Of a stretch of 64,000 nucleotides of DNA, positions 33,365 to 42,759 are shown piece by piece. The translations under genes and the position numbers were made by a program. The notes beneath the pieces are model-generated. The model did no database searches. It was not told the DNA's origin and saw only the letters and a program-made list of their open reading frames with translations. This DNA is from Armatimonadetes bacterium UBA1398 (GTDB lineage: Bacteria; Armatimonadota; Zipacnadia; UBA1398): assembly GCA_002305165.1 (NCBI GenBank), contig DBQI01000065.1, positions 109,707 through 173,706 of the forward strand. The letters run 5' to 3'. The stretch's first letter is position 1. Every line of letters begins with the position of its first letter.

Positions 33365-34122
33365 TGGTCCTTCACCTCCGGGACCTGGAGCCCCGGCTCC
33401 AGCAGCACGGCGCGAAGGGACCCGATGGCGAACCACATGCGATGCTCCTCGTCGACCCAGTAGGTGGTGGGGAGGACGCCTCGACCCGCGCGCTCGAAGC
33501 CGTGGAGGGTGGCGGCCCCCGAGGCCGTTGGGACCTCGACGGGCCCGCGGTAGACGAGGCGCTGGCCGAGCCGCGGCGCGTCGAGCTCCTCGAGGACGGT
33601 GAAGTCCTCGATCCGGGCGGGTTCGAGGGGCAACCGCTGCACGGCGTCGATGAGGCCCCAGTCGGTGGTGACGGGGCCCTGGGCGGGGTGCTCGATCTTG
33701 CCGCCGCTGATGCGGACGATCCGGCCGCGCTCGACGACGCCCCGGGCGCGGAACTCGGTCCCCTCCATGACGACGCCGTCGTTGCGGACCAAGCGGGTCT
33801 TCGAGTCCCAGGCGCGCAGGGAGGAGAGGCGGTCGTCGGCGCAGGAGAGGGTGGCGTCGACCCGATCCCAGCCCGGTCCCGCCTGCCGCGGGGCGTGGGC
33901 CACGCTGATCCGGATGACGCCGACGCCGAGTTGACTGCGGATGAGGCGGAGGACGCCGACGGCGTCGCAGTGCTGGACGCCCTGGAACTGGTGGATGAGC
34001 CGGATGCTGTAGGTGTGGGTCCATTCGCCGACGGGATCGAAGGGCTCGTTGGGCGGCGTGAAGGTCTCGAGGTAGGCGCCGATGCAGCGCAGCGGCTCCG
34101 GGAGCGTCTCGGCGGCCATCAC
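33361..34122 (-). CDS. Protein of unknown function
   Basis: 253 residues, soluble, no signal or membrane segment seen. It is beta-rich with frequent charged residues; no recognised family. Both the ATG at 34122 and the adjacent ATG at 34119 are possible; the first overlaps the acyltransferase stop by 4 bases. It overlaps the sulfatase start at its other end. Tight coupling on both sides suggests a role linked to the sulfatase or its substrate. Confidence 0.6.
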   Translation of the reverse strand: MMAAETLPEPLRCIGAYLETFTPPNEPFDPVGEWTHTYSIRLIHQFQGVQHCDAVGVLRLIRSQLGVGVIRISVAHAPRQAGPGWDRVDATLSCADDRLSSLRAWDSKTRLVRNDGVVMEGTEFRARGVVERGRIVRISGGKIEHPAQGPVTTDWGLIDAVQRLPLEPARIEDFTVLEELDAPRLGQRLVYRGPVEVPTASGAATLHGFERAGRGVLPTTYWVDEEHRMWFAIGSLRAVLLEPGLQVPEVKDQ

Positions 34123-34886
34123 GGTCCCTCCCCCTCGGTGGTCCTAGTTTCTCGATCCCGCGCCATCCCCGACAGTACCACGTCGAGGCCGGGCCCGCAA
34201 CGGCGCTCCCGGGTGGAGGGCCGGCCTTCGAGGAGCGTCCGGAACTCCAGCTTGGCGCGCCGATCGGGGTCGCGCAACTCCTCGAGCATCTCCACGATGG
34301 GCTCGCGGGCGGCGGCGAGCCAGGAGCCCCGGCGCTCCAGACCGGGCCGGAGCGGCTCGCCCGTCATGAGGCAGGCGACGGGGAACTGCTCGGTGGCCTG
34401 CTCGATGTGGATCGCCAGGGGCACGAAGGCGACCTCGGGCAGCCGCTTGGCGAGCCAGTAGAGGCCGGGGAGGAAGGGGTCGACCTTGGGCGCGGGATGG
34501 CTCTCGCCCTCGGGGAAGACGAAGAGCAGGTAGGGCTCCTCGCGGAGCCGGCGGAGGGACCGGCGGACCGTCGAGGCGCGCCTGATGGCGTCGTCGGCCG
34601 GGAACGGCATGGCTCCGAGGAGAGCGAAGGGACGGAAGAGGCCGAGCTCCCGCGACCAGACCATCGCTCGGCCCGGCCGGAGCTCGCGCGCCAGGAGGTG
34701 GAGGAGGTAGCCGTCCCACCAGTAGTGATGGTTGGCGTAGACGATGGTGGGCTTCTCCGGGTCGATGGGCGCGCGGCTGGCGAAGCGCACGGCGCGGAAG
34801 TACCCCTTCAGGGACCGAAGCAGCATCCGCTCGACCAGGGGCGTGAGCAGCCGTCTCATGGCGCCGGGTACACCCGTTCCTCCCAT
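34119..34886 (-). CDS. 1-acyl-sn-glycerol-3-phosphate acyltransferase-like protein (PlsC family)
   Basis: 255-residue LPLAT-superfamily acyltransferase. The catalytic H-x4-D is in ANHHYWWDGYLL, and the substrate-binding FPEG motif is in LFVFPEGESHPAP. Family members transfer an acyl chain to lysophosphatidic acid or related alcohols. ATG at 34886 has GGGGAGG six bases upstream; an upstream GTG (34913) is possible. 117 bases separate it from the ABC permease gene before it; nothing was recognised there. Confidence 0.85.
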   Translation of the reverse strand: MGGTGVPGAMRRLLTPLVERMLLRSLKGYFRAVRFASRAPIDPEKPTIVYANHHYWWDGYLLHLLARELRPGRAMVWSRELGLFRPFALLGAMPFPADDAIRRASTVRRSLRRLREEPYLLFVFPEGESHPAPKVDPFLPGLYWLAKRLPEVAFVPLAIHIEQATEQFPVACLMTGEPLRPGLERRGSWLAAAREPIVEMLEELRDPDRRAKLEFRTLLEGRPSTRERRCGPGLDVVLSGMARDRETRTTEGEGP

Positions 34887-35003
34887 CGGAGCCTCCCCGG
34901 GTGGCTCCACCACAGGGAGCGAAGCCGCGCGCGCTCAACGATGACCACAGGCACAGGGTACACCAGAGCGCGCCAGAGGGGCAGCCCCCCGAGCCGGGCC
35001 CGC

Positions 35004-35819
35004 CTACCCCTTCAGGGCGCCCTCGGTCATGCCTCGCATGATGACCTTCTGGAAGAGGAAGAACAGCGTAAGCATGGGCGCGGCGACGATGATGACGGCG
35101 GCGAGGATCGCGCTCCAGTTCGCCGTGTGCTCGCCCCGGAACTCGGCGAGGCTCAAGGGCAGGGTCTTCCAGGATCCGGTGAGCAGCACGAGGGCCATGG
35201 GGTACTCGTTCCAGATCCACACGCCCTGCAGAATCGCGACGGTGAGGAGCCCCACGCGGGACATGGGCAGCACGACGTGCCACCAGATTCCCAGGTCCGA
35301 GCAGCCGTCCAGCCGGGCGGCGTCCTCGAGCTCCTTCGGCACGTCGGCGAAGTAGGCGGTGAGGAGCAACACCGAGAGGGGCAGCGCGAAGGCCACATAG
35401 GGGCCAATGAGGGAGTACCACTGGCCCGACACCTGGGTGCGCGAGGCCATGATGAAGAGAGGGATGAGCACGGCGTGCACGGGCACCATCATCCCGGCCA
35501 GGATGAGGGTTCGCAGGGCGGTTCGGCCGGGGAAGGTGAGCCTGGCGAAGGCGTAGGCCGCCAAGGAGGCCAGGGCCACGACGATGGCGACGCTGAGGCC
35601 GGTGATGAGCGCCGAGTGGCCCATCGCCGCGAGCAGCCCGCCCTCGATGGCGTCGCGGTAGGACTCGAGGGAGGGATCATCGGGGATGGAGAAGGGGGCG
35701 CTGCGGACGTCGAACCCCCGCTTCACCGAGGCGAAGGCGGCCCACAGCAGGGGGCTCAGCATCACCAGGGCGAGGAGCGTCACCGCCGCCCGCGCCGCGA
35801 TCGCCGTCAGCCGACGCAT
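35004..35819 (-). CDS. Carbohydrate ABC transporter permease (MalG/AraQ type)
   Basis: 271-residue inner-membrane permease with about six helices. The EAA loop that docks the ATPase is visible as ELEDAARLDGCSDLGIWWHV. The C-terminal FLFQKVIMRGMTEGALKG is typical of MalG-type sugar permeases. It starts at 35819, overlapping the stop of the first permease (TGATG). A partner ATPase is absent here; such importers often share one encoded elsewhere. Confidence 0.93.
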   Translation of the reverse strand: MRRLTAIAARAAVTLLALVMLSPLLWAAFASVKRGFDVRSAPFSIPDDPSLESYRDAIEGGLLAAMGHSALITGLSVAIVVALASLAAYAFARLTFPGRTALRTLILAGMMVPVHAVLIPLFIMASRTQVSGQWYSLIGPYVAFALPLSVLLLTAYFADVPKELEDAARLDGCSDLGIWWHVVLPMSRVGLLTVAILQGVWIWNEYPMALVLLTGSWKTLPLSLAEFRGEHTANWSAILAAVIIVAAPMLTLFFLFQKVIMRGMTEGALKG

Positions 35820-36721
35820 CAGTCGCCACCCCCTCGGGCGGCGAGCCGGGCGTGGATGATGGCGAAGCCCAGCGTGATGGCGAGCATGAGGAGGGCGATG
35901 GCGCTCCCCGCGCCCATCTGCTCGGACATGATGGCCGTCGAGTACATGTGGGTGGCGAGGACATCCGTGGCGTTGTTCGGGCCGCCTCGGGTCATCACCC
36001 AGACGAGGTCGAAGACCTTCATGGACCCGATGGCGATGAGCAGGGCATCGACGAGCAGCACCTGGCGGAGGAGGGGCAGGGTGATACGGGTGAGCCGCGC
36101 CCACCACCCCGCGCCATCGAGGGCGGCGGCCTCGTAGAGCTCGTGGGGGATGCTCTGGATGCCGGCGAGGAGGACCATCATGTGGAAGCCGGTGTACTGC
36201 CAACACGCCACGCCGATGAGGGCGATGAGGGCCAGCCTGGGGTCGGACAGCCAGCCGATGCGAACCGCCTCGCCCTTCAGAAGGCCCAGGGCGGCGTTGA
36301 GGGACCCGAAGTGGCCATCGAGGATGATCCCGAACAGCAGCCCGATGGCGACGGCGGGGATCACCAGGGGCGAGAAGAAGAGGGTCCGCAGCAGGCGAGA
36401 GCTTCGGGAGGCGTCACTGAGCGTCGCCGCCAGGAGCAGGGCGATGGGGAGCTGGATGCCGAGGGACAGGACGATCCAGAGGATGTTGTTGCGCAGGGCG
36501 CTGTGGGTGCGGGGATCGGTGAGGATCTGGGAGAAGTTGCCGAGCCCCACGAAGCGAGTGGTCCCGCCGACGGGGTCCCAGTGGAAGAGGGCCAGCACCA
36601 CGGCGAACAGGATCGGCCCGAGGGCGAACAGGCCGAAGACTCCCAGGGCGGGGGCGACGAAGCCATAGGGGATGAGGCGATGCGCGGTCCGGTGTCTGAC
36701 CTGGGCGCCGATGAGGCACAC
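35819..36721 (-). CDS. Carbohydrate ABC transporter permease (MalF/UgpA type)
   Basis: 300-residue permease with six helices. The EAA loop reads ELYEAAALDGAGWWARLTRI. The start is uncertain: GTG at 36721 is very close to a GGGAGG site, and no other start lies before the first membrane helix. Together with the binding protein and second permease it makes a sugar importer (CUT1 family). Gap to the binding-protein gene is 32 bases. Confidence 0.9.
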   Translation of the reverse strand: MCLIGAQVRHRTAHRLIPYGFVAPALGVFGLFALGPILFAVVLALFHWDPVGGTTRFVGLGNFSQILTDPRTHSALRNNILWIVLSLGIQLPIALLLAATLSDASRSSRLLRTLFFSPLVIPAVAIGLLFGIILDGHFGSLNAALGLLKGEAVRIGWLSDPRLALIALIGVACWQYTGFHMMVLLAGIQSIPHELYEAAALDGAGWWARLTRITLPLLRQVLLVDALLIAIGSMKVFDLVWVMTRGGPNNATDVLATHMYSTAIMSEQMGAGSAIALLMLAITLGFAIIHARLAARGGGD

Positions 36722-36753
36722 CCCTCCCAGATGGGCCCCCTCCCCCGCGGCGC

Positions 36754-38112
36754 CTACTCGCTCGCCGCCTCCACTCGGGCCTGGGCGTGAGCTTCGCGCA
36801 AGCGCTGGAGCACGCCTTCCGGGCTCACTGTGCCATCGAGCATCCCCTGGAGCGCATCGAGGAAGGCCTCGCGAGCGCTGCTCTCGAGCATGATGTCGGC
36901 CCAGGGGATGACGCCCGGCGCGGATGAGAGGTCGTTGGCGTACTTCTGGAGGCGCCGGCCCGCGTTCTGATCGGTCACCGCGCCCTGGACGCACACGAGC
37001 TCCTGGAGTTCGGTCACGAGCTGCCGCCCGACCTCGGGTGAGGTGAAGTAGCGCAGCCACGTCAGCGCCGCGTCCTTGACCTTGGTGCCCGAGTAGACCG
37101 CGTAGCCATCGGGCGCGCCCATCATGTAGTCCTGGTTCCCCTCGCCGCCCGGAACGCTCGGGAACTGGAACATGTCCCACTTGTCGATGAACTCGGGGGG
37201 CGTTTGCCGCTCATCGAGGAACCAGCCCAGGTCCCACGTCGCGGTGAAGAACATGGGGGACTGCTCCGTCGCGAAGAGCAGTCGCGCGGAGTCTCGGGTC
37301 TCGCCGTTGGCGCCGGGGGTGAAGTAGCCCCGGGTGACGAGCTCCTCGAGCATCTCGAGCCCTTGGCGGTAGCCCGGATGGGCGTAGGCCCCGCCCGTGG
37401 CGCGGTCCAGGTCGCGGAGGAGCTGATCCTCGCCGACGAGCCGCTGCCACAGGATGGTCGCATAGTGGTGGAGCGGCCAGCGGTCCGTGTTCGAGAGGGC
37501 GATGGGGACGATCTCCTCCCGCTTGAAGGTCTCGCAGATGGTGATGAGATCATCCCAGGTCTGGGGCTCCGAGAGGCCGCGCTCGGCGAACATCTCGGGG
37601 TTATAGAAGAAGTACTTGCACTGCATGAGCATGGGAACGCCGTAGGCGCGGCCCTCGTACTGGAAGAGGGGCATGGAGTTGGGGAGGAACTGGTCGCCCC
37701 AGCCGTCCTTCGCGAGTTCATCGGTGAGGTCCATGACCTGCTCGCCGCGAGCAAACTTCCACAGCCACTCCCCCGGCCACACGAAGAACACGTCCGGCGC
37801 CTCGCCCGCGGCGACCTGGGTGCGGATCGCCATCTTGTAGTCATCGGGCGCGGTGTAGGTGACCTCGATGTCGATCTCGGGATGCAGCGCCTCGAACTCC
37901 TCGACGACCTTCTCGAGGGCGGGCTGCCGCGGCGGGTTCACCCACACGGAGGCGAAGCGCACCACGGTGCGGGCTGGCGCGGAGACGCCGCCAGCGCCCG
38001 ATGGGCCCTCCTGGGGCTTGCGCGCGCAGGCGACCAGCCCGACAGTCGCTAGGGTCAGCGCGGCCACTAGGGCCAGCGCTCGAGGAACGGCACTGCAGGA
38101 AGGCGGCATCAC
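36754..38112 (-). CDS. Extracellular sugar-binding lipoprotein of an ABC importer
   Basis: 452-residue solute-binding protein, family 1. A lipoprotein signal ends in the lipobox TVGLVAC (Cys 29), so it is membrane-anchored. The body has the usual pattern: VVEEFEALHPEIDIEVTY, DVFFVWPGEWLWKFA and a long YGVPMLMQCKYFFYN segment. Its start at 38112 overlaps the stop of the Ser/Thr kinase gene by 4 bases, a rare link between a kinase and a sugar importer. The ligand cannot be named. Confidence 0.93.
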   Translation of the reverse strand: MMPPSCSAVPRALALVAALTLATVGLVACARKPQEGPSGAGGVSAPARTVVRFASVWVNPPRQPALEKVVEEFEALHPEIDIEVTYTAPDDYKMAIRTQVAAGEAPDVFFVWPGEWLWKFARGEQVMDLTDELAKDGWGDQFLPNSMPLFQYEGRAYGVPMLMQCKYFFYNPEMFAERGLSEPQTWDDLITICETFKREEIVPIALSNTDRWPLHHYATILWQRLVGEDQLLRDLDRATGGAYAHPGYRQGLEMLEELVTRGYFTPGANGETRDSARLLFATEQSPMFFTATWDLGWFLDERQTPPEFIDKWDMFQFPSVPGGEGNQDYMMGAPDGYAVYSGTKVKDAALTWLRYFTSPEVGRQLVTELQELVCVQGAVTDQNAGRRLQKYANDLSSAPGVIPWADIMLESSAREAFLDALQGMLDGTVSPEGVLQRLREAHAQARVEAASE

Positions 38113-39818
38113 AGATCTCCCGGTTCAGGCCTGTCCGAGGGCACCTCGTCGATGGGCGCCGGGGGCTGCACAGGCGGGGTTACGGGTGGCTCAGGCTTCG
38201 GTTCAGGCTCGTCCGGCTTGGACGGGGGCGGGGCGATGGGCACGTGAGGCTCGGGCTCCTCCGGCTCCGTGATGGGCGCGCGTGGCTCGGGCTGGGCGGG
38301 CGCCGCGGTCTCGGGGACGATGTAGATCCTCACGGCGAATCCCGGGGGCACCATGTCGCCGGGCACGGGCACCTGCATGACGACCTCGCCCGGGCTTCCC
38401 TCGGCGCCGGGGTCGGATATGACGTCGGCGTCGAGCTGCCACGACTCGAGGATCGCCTTGGCCTGGGTGACGGTGCGGCCAATGAGGTCAGGCGTGGCGA
38501 CGGTATCGACAAGGGGCTCCTCGGGCCGTTTCGTCACGACCAGTGTCACCCGGTCCCCCGGGTGCCATTGGGCCCCGGATGGCGGGTACTGCCGCACGAC
38601 GACGTTGGGAGTCTGCTTCTCGTCCTCCTGCTCCTCGATGAAGACGCTGTTCTCCTGAACGCCCGCCTGGCGCAGGAGCTGCAGGGCGACGGTGCGGCGC
38701 AGGCCCTCGACCTGGGGCATGGTCGCGATGACCATCGTCGTGCCGGACTCGGGGTCCGTGCCGGCTCCGCCGCCGCCACGGCTGAGGTACCACAGGATGC
38801 CGATCCCCGAGATGACCACGACGGCGGTGAGGGCCACCAACACCATGGTCAGGGTGGACATGCCATCGGGCTCAGCGGGTTCGGCGAGGGGCGAACGCTG
38901 GGGATAGGTGGGCTGGGGCCGCGGCGGCAGCGTGGGCCGCTCGATGACCGTCGTCGCTTCGTAGGCGCGAACGGGGGCCCGATGGGGCGCCGGTTGCCCA
39001 CTCTCCCAAGCCTCCAGGTCGCTCTGGAGCTCGGAGGCGCGGATGTACCGGTGCGCCGGGTCCTTCGCCATGGCCCGCTCCACGATGGCGACCACGGGGG
39101 CGGGGATCGTGGGGTCGATGGCGGCCAGGCTGGGGACCGCCGCCTCGGCGTGCTTGAGCGCGATGCTCACGGGGCTGTCGCCATCATAGGGTGGCCGGCC
39201 CGTGAGGAGCTCGAAGAGAACGACTCCCAGGGAGTAGAGGTCGGACTGGGGGGTGGCCATCTCGCCTCGGGCCTGCTCCGGCGACACGTAGCGCACGGAG
39301 CCGAGGATGTTCCCCGCCTGGGTGACCTGGCTCTGGGCGAGGGCTCGGGCGATGCCGAAGTCGACCACCTTGGCCTGGCCGTCCTTGCCGAGGAGGATGT
39401 TCAGGGGCTTGATGTCGCGATGGATGATCCCATTCTCATGGGCGTGGCGTAGGGCTGAGGCAACCTGCTTGGCGATGGCCGCGGCCTCGGCGGCGGGCAG
39501 CTTGCCGCGCGCGTCGAGGAGGTCACGGAGGGTGCCTCCCGCCACCAGCTCCATGACGAAGTACGGCACCCCGTTCTCGTCCACGCCGATGTCGTAGACC
39601 TGGGCGATGTTCGCATGGCTCAGTCCCGCCGCGGCGGTAGCCTCGCGTCGGAAGCGGTCGGCGGCCCCGGGCTCGCTGGCGAGCTCAGGCCGCAGGAGCT
39701 TCAGGGCGACGTCACGGCCGAGGAGATGATCTCGGGCGCGGTAGACTCGAGCCGCCCCACCCTCACCCAGGAGTTCCAGGAGCTCATAGCGATCGTTATC
39801 TAGCTTGCGCCCAACCAT
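38109..39818 (-). CDS. PASTA-domain serine/threonine protein kinase (PknB/PrkC type)
   Basis: 569 residues. The kinase domain spans residues 11-270: glycine loop LGEGGAARVYRARD, ATP lysine K40 (VALKLL), catalytic HRDIKPLN (D135) and DFG D153, plus SPEQAR after the activation loop. A single membrane helix spans about residues 323-345. Outside are two PASTA domains (about 366-430 and 441-502), which in homologues bind peptidoglycan fragments. The last 65 residues are very Pro/Glu-rich. It follows the SEDS-transpeptidase fusion by 41 bases, as in the rodA-pbpA-pknB clusters of Actinobacteria, and is probably coupled to cell-wall synthesis. The stop overlaps the importer gene. Confidence 0.95.
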   Translation of the reverse strand: MVGRKLDNDRYELLELLGEGGAARVYRARDHLLGRDVALKLLRPELASEPGAADRFRREATAAAGLSHANIAQVYDIGVDENGVPYFVMELVAGGTLRDLLDARGKLPAAEAAAIAKQVASALRHAHENGIIHRDIKPLNILLGKDGQAKVVDFGIARALAQSQVTQAGNILGSVRYVSPEQARGEMATPQSDLYSLGVVLFELLTGRPPYDGDSPVSIALKHAEAAVPSLAAIDPTIPAPVVAIVERAMAKDPAHRYIRASELQSDLEAWESGQPAPHRAPVRAYEATTVIERPTLPPRPQPTYPQRSPLAEPAEPDGMSTLTMVLVALTAVVVISGIGILWYLSRGGGGAGTDPESGTTMVIATMPQVEGLRRTVALQLLRQAGVQENSVFIEEQEDEKQTPNVVVRQYPPSGAQWHPGDRVTLVVTKRPEEPLVDTVATPDLIGRTVTQAKAILESWQLDADVISDPGAEGSPGEVVMQVPVPGDMVPPGFAVRIYIVPETAAPAQPEPRAPITEPEEPEPHVPIAPPPSKPDEPEPKPEPPVTPPVQPPAPIDEVPSDRPEPGDL

Positions 39819-39859
39819 GGGCAGGTCTCCTCGCTCATCGGCGCCGAGCCCGTAGGGGG

Positions 39860-42646
39860 CTAGAGCGCGAAGTAGGTCCGCAGTAGTTCCCTTGCTTTCG
39901 GCGCGGCCACCGCGCCGCCTCCCGCGCCGCTGTTCTCGACGATGACGGCGACGGCGATCTCGGGGTCTTGGGCCGGCGCGTACGCGACGAACCAGGCGTG
40001 AGCGGGACCTCGCCCCGTCTCCGCCGTGCCCGTCTTGCCGGCGACCTCGACCGACGACAGTCCAGCCGCCCGTCCGGTGCCCTCGGTGACGACCTGACGC
40101 ATCACCTGGGCCACATACTCCGCTGGCGGGCCCGTCACGGCATAGCGCCAGCGTTGGGGCTGCATCGAGTAGATCGTCTCACCCGCCGGCGAGTTCACTC
40201 GCTCGATGATCTGAGGGACCATCACCTCGCCCCGATTCGCGATGCCGCCGGCGATCATCGCCATGTGTAGTGGCGTGACCATCAGCGCGCCCTGACCGAA
40301 ACAGCACTCGAGGAGCATGGCATCGGTCATCTCCTCGCCCCGCGGCACCCGGCTGGGTTCCACGGTGTAGGAGCCACCCGGCGGCACGGCCCCGAAGCCG
40401 AAACTGTCGCAGTAGTCGATGAAGAGCTTCCGGCCGTCCTCCCCGGGTGCGCGTAGGAAGCGTTCCCCGATGTGCGCGAAGTAGATGTTGCACGATTCGG
40501 TGATCGCCCTATGCAAATCGATGTCGCCATGACCCGCACGGTTCCAGCAGCGGATACGGTCGCCCCGGATTATCTCCTCCCCGGTGCAGGTGAAACGGTC
40601 GTGCGGCTTCACGAGCTCGGCATCCAGCGCGGCGGCGGCTACGAGGATCTTGAAGGTGGAGCCCGGCGGGTAGAGGCCCTGGGTCGCGCGGTTGAGCAGG
40701 CGCGTGTCCGACGGGTTCGTGGCCGTCTCGGCGAGGATGGCGCTGATGTCGTTGGGGTCGTAGGTGGGTCGGCTGACCAGGCAGAGGATGGCGCCGGTCT
40801 TGGGGTTGATCGCCGCGATGGCGCCCTGCTCCCCGCCTAGGAGCTCGTGGCCCCGCTGCTGCAGCGCCAGGTCGATGGAGAGGGTGACGTCGTTCCCCTT
40901 GTCAGGCAGCCCGCGTGAGCGCGTTCGAGCCTGCCGCACGAGGTCGGCGATCCCCGAGTCCGGCCGCTCGAGCCCCAGGAGCCACCCGGCGGCGGTGGCC
41001 TCGATCCCGGCGCTCCCGTATTGCCGGGTCGTGTACCCCACGACGTGGGCCGTCGCGCGGGCCGAGGGGTAGGTGCGCTCGCCCGTCTCGGCGTCCTCCT
41101 CGGCGAGCACGTTGCCGCGCCGATCCAGGATCTGGCCCCGCTGAATCTTCTCCTCGGCCACGTAGAGCCGCGGGTTGCGCGGATGGACGTTCAGCTCGGG
41201 CCCGCGGATAACGCTCCAGTAGGCGAGCCAGACGGACAGCAGGGCGAATAGGACGAGGTGCAGCCAGGCGAGGGGCCTCGTCCGAGGGCGGTCTCCCGCG
41301 GGCCGCGGCGTGGGCGTGGGGTCGGCGGAGATGCGGATGAGCAGGCCGACGGCGATGGCGCTGGCGACCACGCTGGACCCACCGTAGGACACGAAGGGCA
41401 ACGTGATCCCGGTCATGGGGAGGAACTTGGTCACGCCACAGATGATGATCGCCGCCTGGGTGACGATGCCCGCCGTCAGGCCCGCCGCCAGGAGGGCGCA
41501 GAAGTCGTCCTTCGCCCGCCCCGCCGCCACGAAGCCTCGGACGGTGAGGAAGGAGAAGAGCAGGATGACCGCGCAGGTCCCGACCAGCCCCAGCTCCTCG
41601 CCGATGGCCGCGAAGATGAAGTCGGTGGACACCTCGGGGATGCGCGTTGGCATCCCCTGCCCCAGCCCCGTCCCGAGCACATCGCCCTGGGCGAAGGCGA
41701 AGAGGGACTGGATCATCTGGTACCCGCCCGTGTCAGCGTGGGGCCAGGGGTCGCGCCAGGCCTGGATCCGCGTCTGCACGTGGGAGAACATGCCCTCGGC
41801 GCCGGCGCTCACTAGGAAGGCCGCGCCGATCACGAAGAGCGCCAGGCCGCCCAAGGGGTATCCGGCGCGTCCGGTGGCTGAGTAGAGCATCTCCAGGAAG
41901 AGGCAGAAGATGAGCAGCGCTGAGCCGAGATCCCGCTGGGCGGCTAGCAGCCCCAGGCTCGCGAGCCAGACGAGGAGGATCGGGCCCACGTGACGCAGGG
42001 GTGGGAGGGCGATCCGGTTCCAGAGGCGGTAGGGCCAGTGGGCGAGGACGTCGCCCTTCTCGGTGAGGTAGCCGGCGAGGAAGATGGCGACGAGAATCTT
42101 CGCGAACTCCGAGGGCTGTAGGGAGAGGTAGTTGCCGAACTGGATCCACAGCCGCGCTCCGTTGACCTCGTCGGCGCGGATCTCCCCGACGCCCCCCAAG
42201 ACGGCGTGGAGCAGCGTGGGGGCGAGGAAGAGGACCACGGCGACCACGCCAGAGACGTACTGGAACGCGGCGAGCTTCTCCGGCCGGCGGACGCTCGTGG
42301 CGGTCAGCGCCATCACCACGAGGGCGATGCAGATCCACGTCACCTGCTTGGTGAACCGCTCGGAGCCCAGGTCGGCATCGAGCCGGGCGATCATCACGAG
42401 CCCTATTCCGGAGAGGGCGAGGATGATGCTGAACAGGGTCTGGTCGGCGTTGGGGATCCGCACGCGCATCCAGATGTAGCAGCCGACCGCGACGATGCCA
42501 ACGGCGGTCAGCGGCAGCAGGATGTCGGCGGGAGCAGCACCCACGTTGGCGGAATATGACAGGGCCGCCAGCACGGGAAGCGCCAACGCCATCAGGAACA
42601 GAAGCGGGTTGGGCCGGCCGGTGGCAATGACCGTCGCCTTCGCCAA
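39860..42646 (-). CDS. Fused SEDS glycosyltransferase and class B penicillin-binding protein
   Basis: 928 residues joining two cell-wall enzymes that are normally separate. Residues 1-445 are a FtsW/RodA (SEDS) polymerase with about ten membrane helices, the QPSEFAKI motif, RDLGSAL and the FVSYGGSSVVAS block. A further helix (about 460-480) leads to a class B PBP. Residues 498-560 form the pedestal start (RGQILDRRGNVLAE). The transpeptidase has S-x-x-K at S663 (PPGSTFK), S-x-N at 718-720 (SCN) and K-T-G at 871-873. One chain would thus polymerise glycan and cross-link it. The next gene is a PASTA kinase. Start uncertain by a few codons. Confidence 0.95.
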   Translation of the reverse strand: MAKATVIATGRPNPLLFLMALALPVLAALSYSANVGAAPADILLPLTAVGIVAVGCYIWMRVRIPNADQTLFSIILALSGIGLVMIARLDADLGSERFTKQVTWICIALVVMALTATSVRRPEKLAAFQYVSGVVAVVLFLAPTLLHAVLGGVGEIRADEVNGARLWIQFGNYLSLQPSEFAKILVAIFLAGYLTEKGDVLAHWPYRLWNRIALPPLRHVGPILLVWLASLGLLAAQRDLGSALLIFCLFLEMLYSATGRAGYPLGGLALFVIGAAFLVSAGAEGMFSHVQTRIQAWRDPWPHADTGGYQMIQSLFAFAQGDVLGTGLGQGMPTRIPEVSTDFIFAAIGEELGLVGTCAVILLFSFLTVRGFVAAGRAKDDFCALLAAGLTAGIVTQAAIIICGVTKFLPMTGITLPFVSYGGSSVVASAIAVGLLIRISADPTPTPRPAGDRPRTRPLAWLHLVLFALLSVWLAYWSVIRGPELNVHPRNPRLYVAEEKIQRGQILDRRGNVLAEEDAETGERTYPSARATAHVVGYTTRQYGSAGIEATAAGWLLGLERPDSGIADLVRQARTRSRGLPDKGNDVTLSIDLALQQRGHELLGGEQGAIAAINPKTGAILCLVSRPTYDPNDISAILAETATNPSDTRLLNRATQGLYPPGSTFKILVAAAALDAELVKPHDRFTCTGEEIIRGDRIRCWNRAGHGDIDLHRAITESCNIYFAHIGERFLRAPGEDGRKLFIDYCDSFGFGAVPPGGSYTVEPSRVPRGEEMTDAMLLECCFGQGALMVTPLHMAMIAGGIANRGEVMVPQIIERVNSPAGETIYSMQPQRWRYAVTGPPAEYVAQVMRQVVTEGTGRAAGLSSVEVAGKTGTAETGRGPAHAWFVAYAPAQDPEIAVAVIVENSGAGGGAVAAPKARELLRTYFAL

Positions 42647-42744
42647 GGTGCGGTAACCCCTCCGAAGCGCGCCTGTGGGATCAAGTCGCTTGTACAGTTC
42701 TTGGCCTGGGACGCTTCCCGGAGGACGTTAGTTTCACAGAATCC

Positions 42745-42759
42745 GGGCCGCTCCGGCCC
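42745..42759 (-). terminator. Short hairpin at the end of pheA
   Basis: gggccg-ctc-cggccc directly after the pheA stop (42760). Six-bp stem without a T-run; could be an mRNA end or attenuator ahead of the SEDS-transpeptidase gene. Confidence 0.3.
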
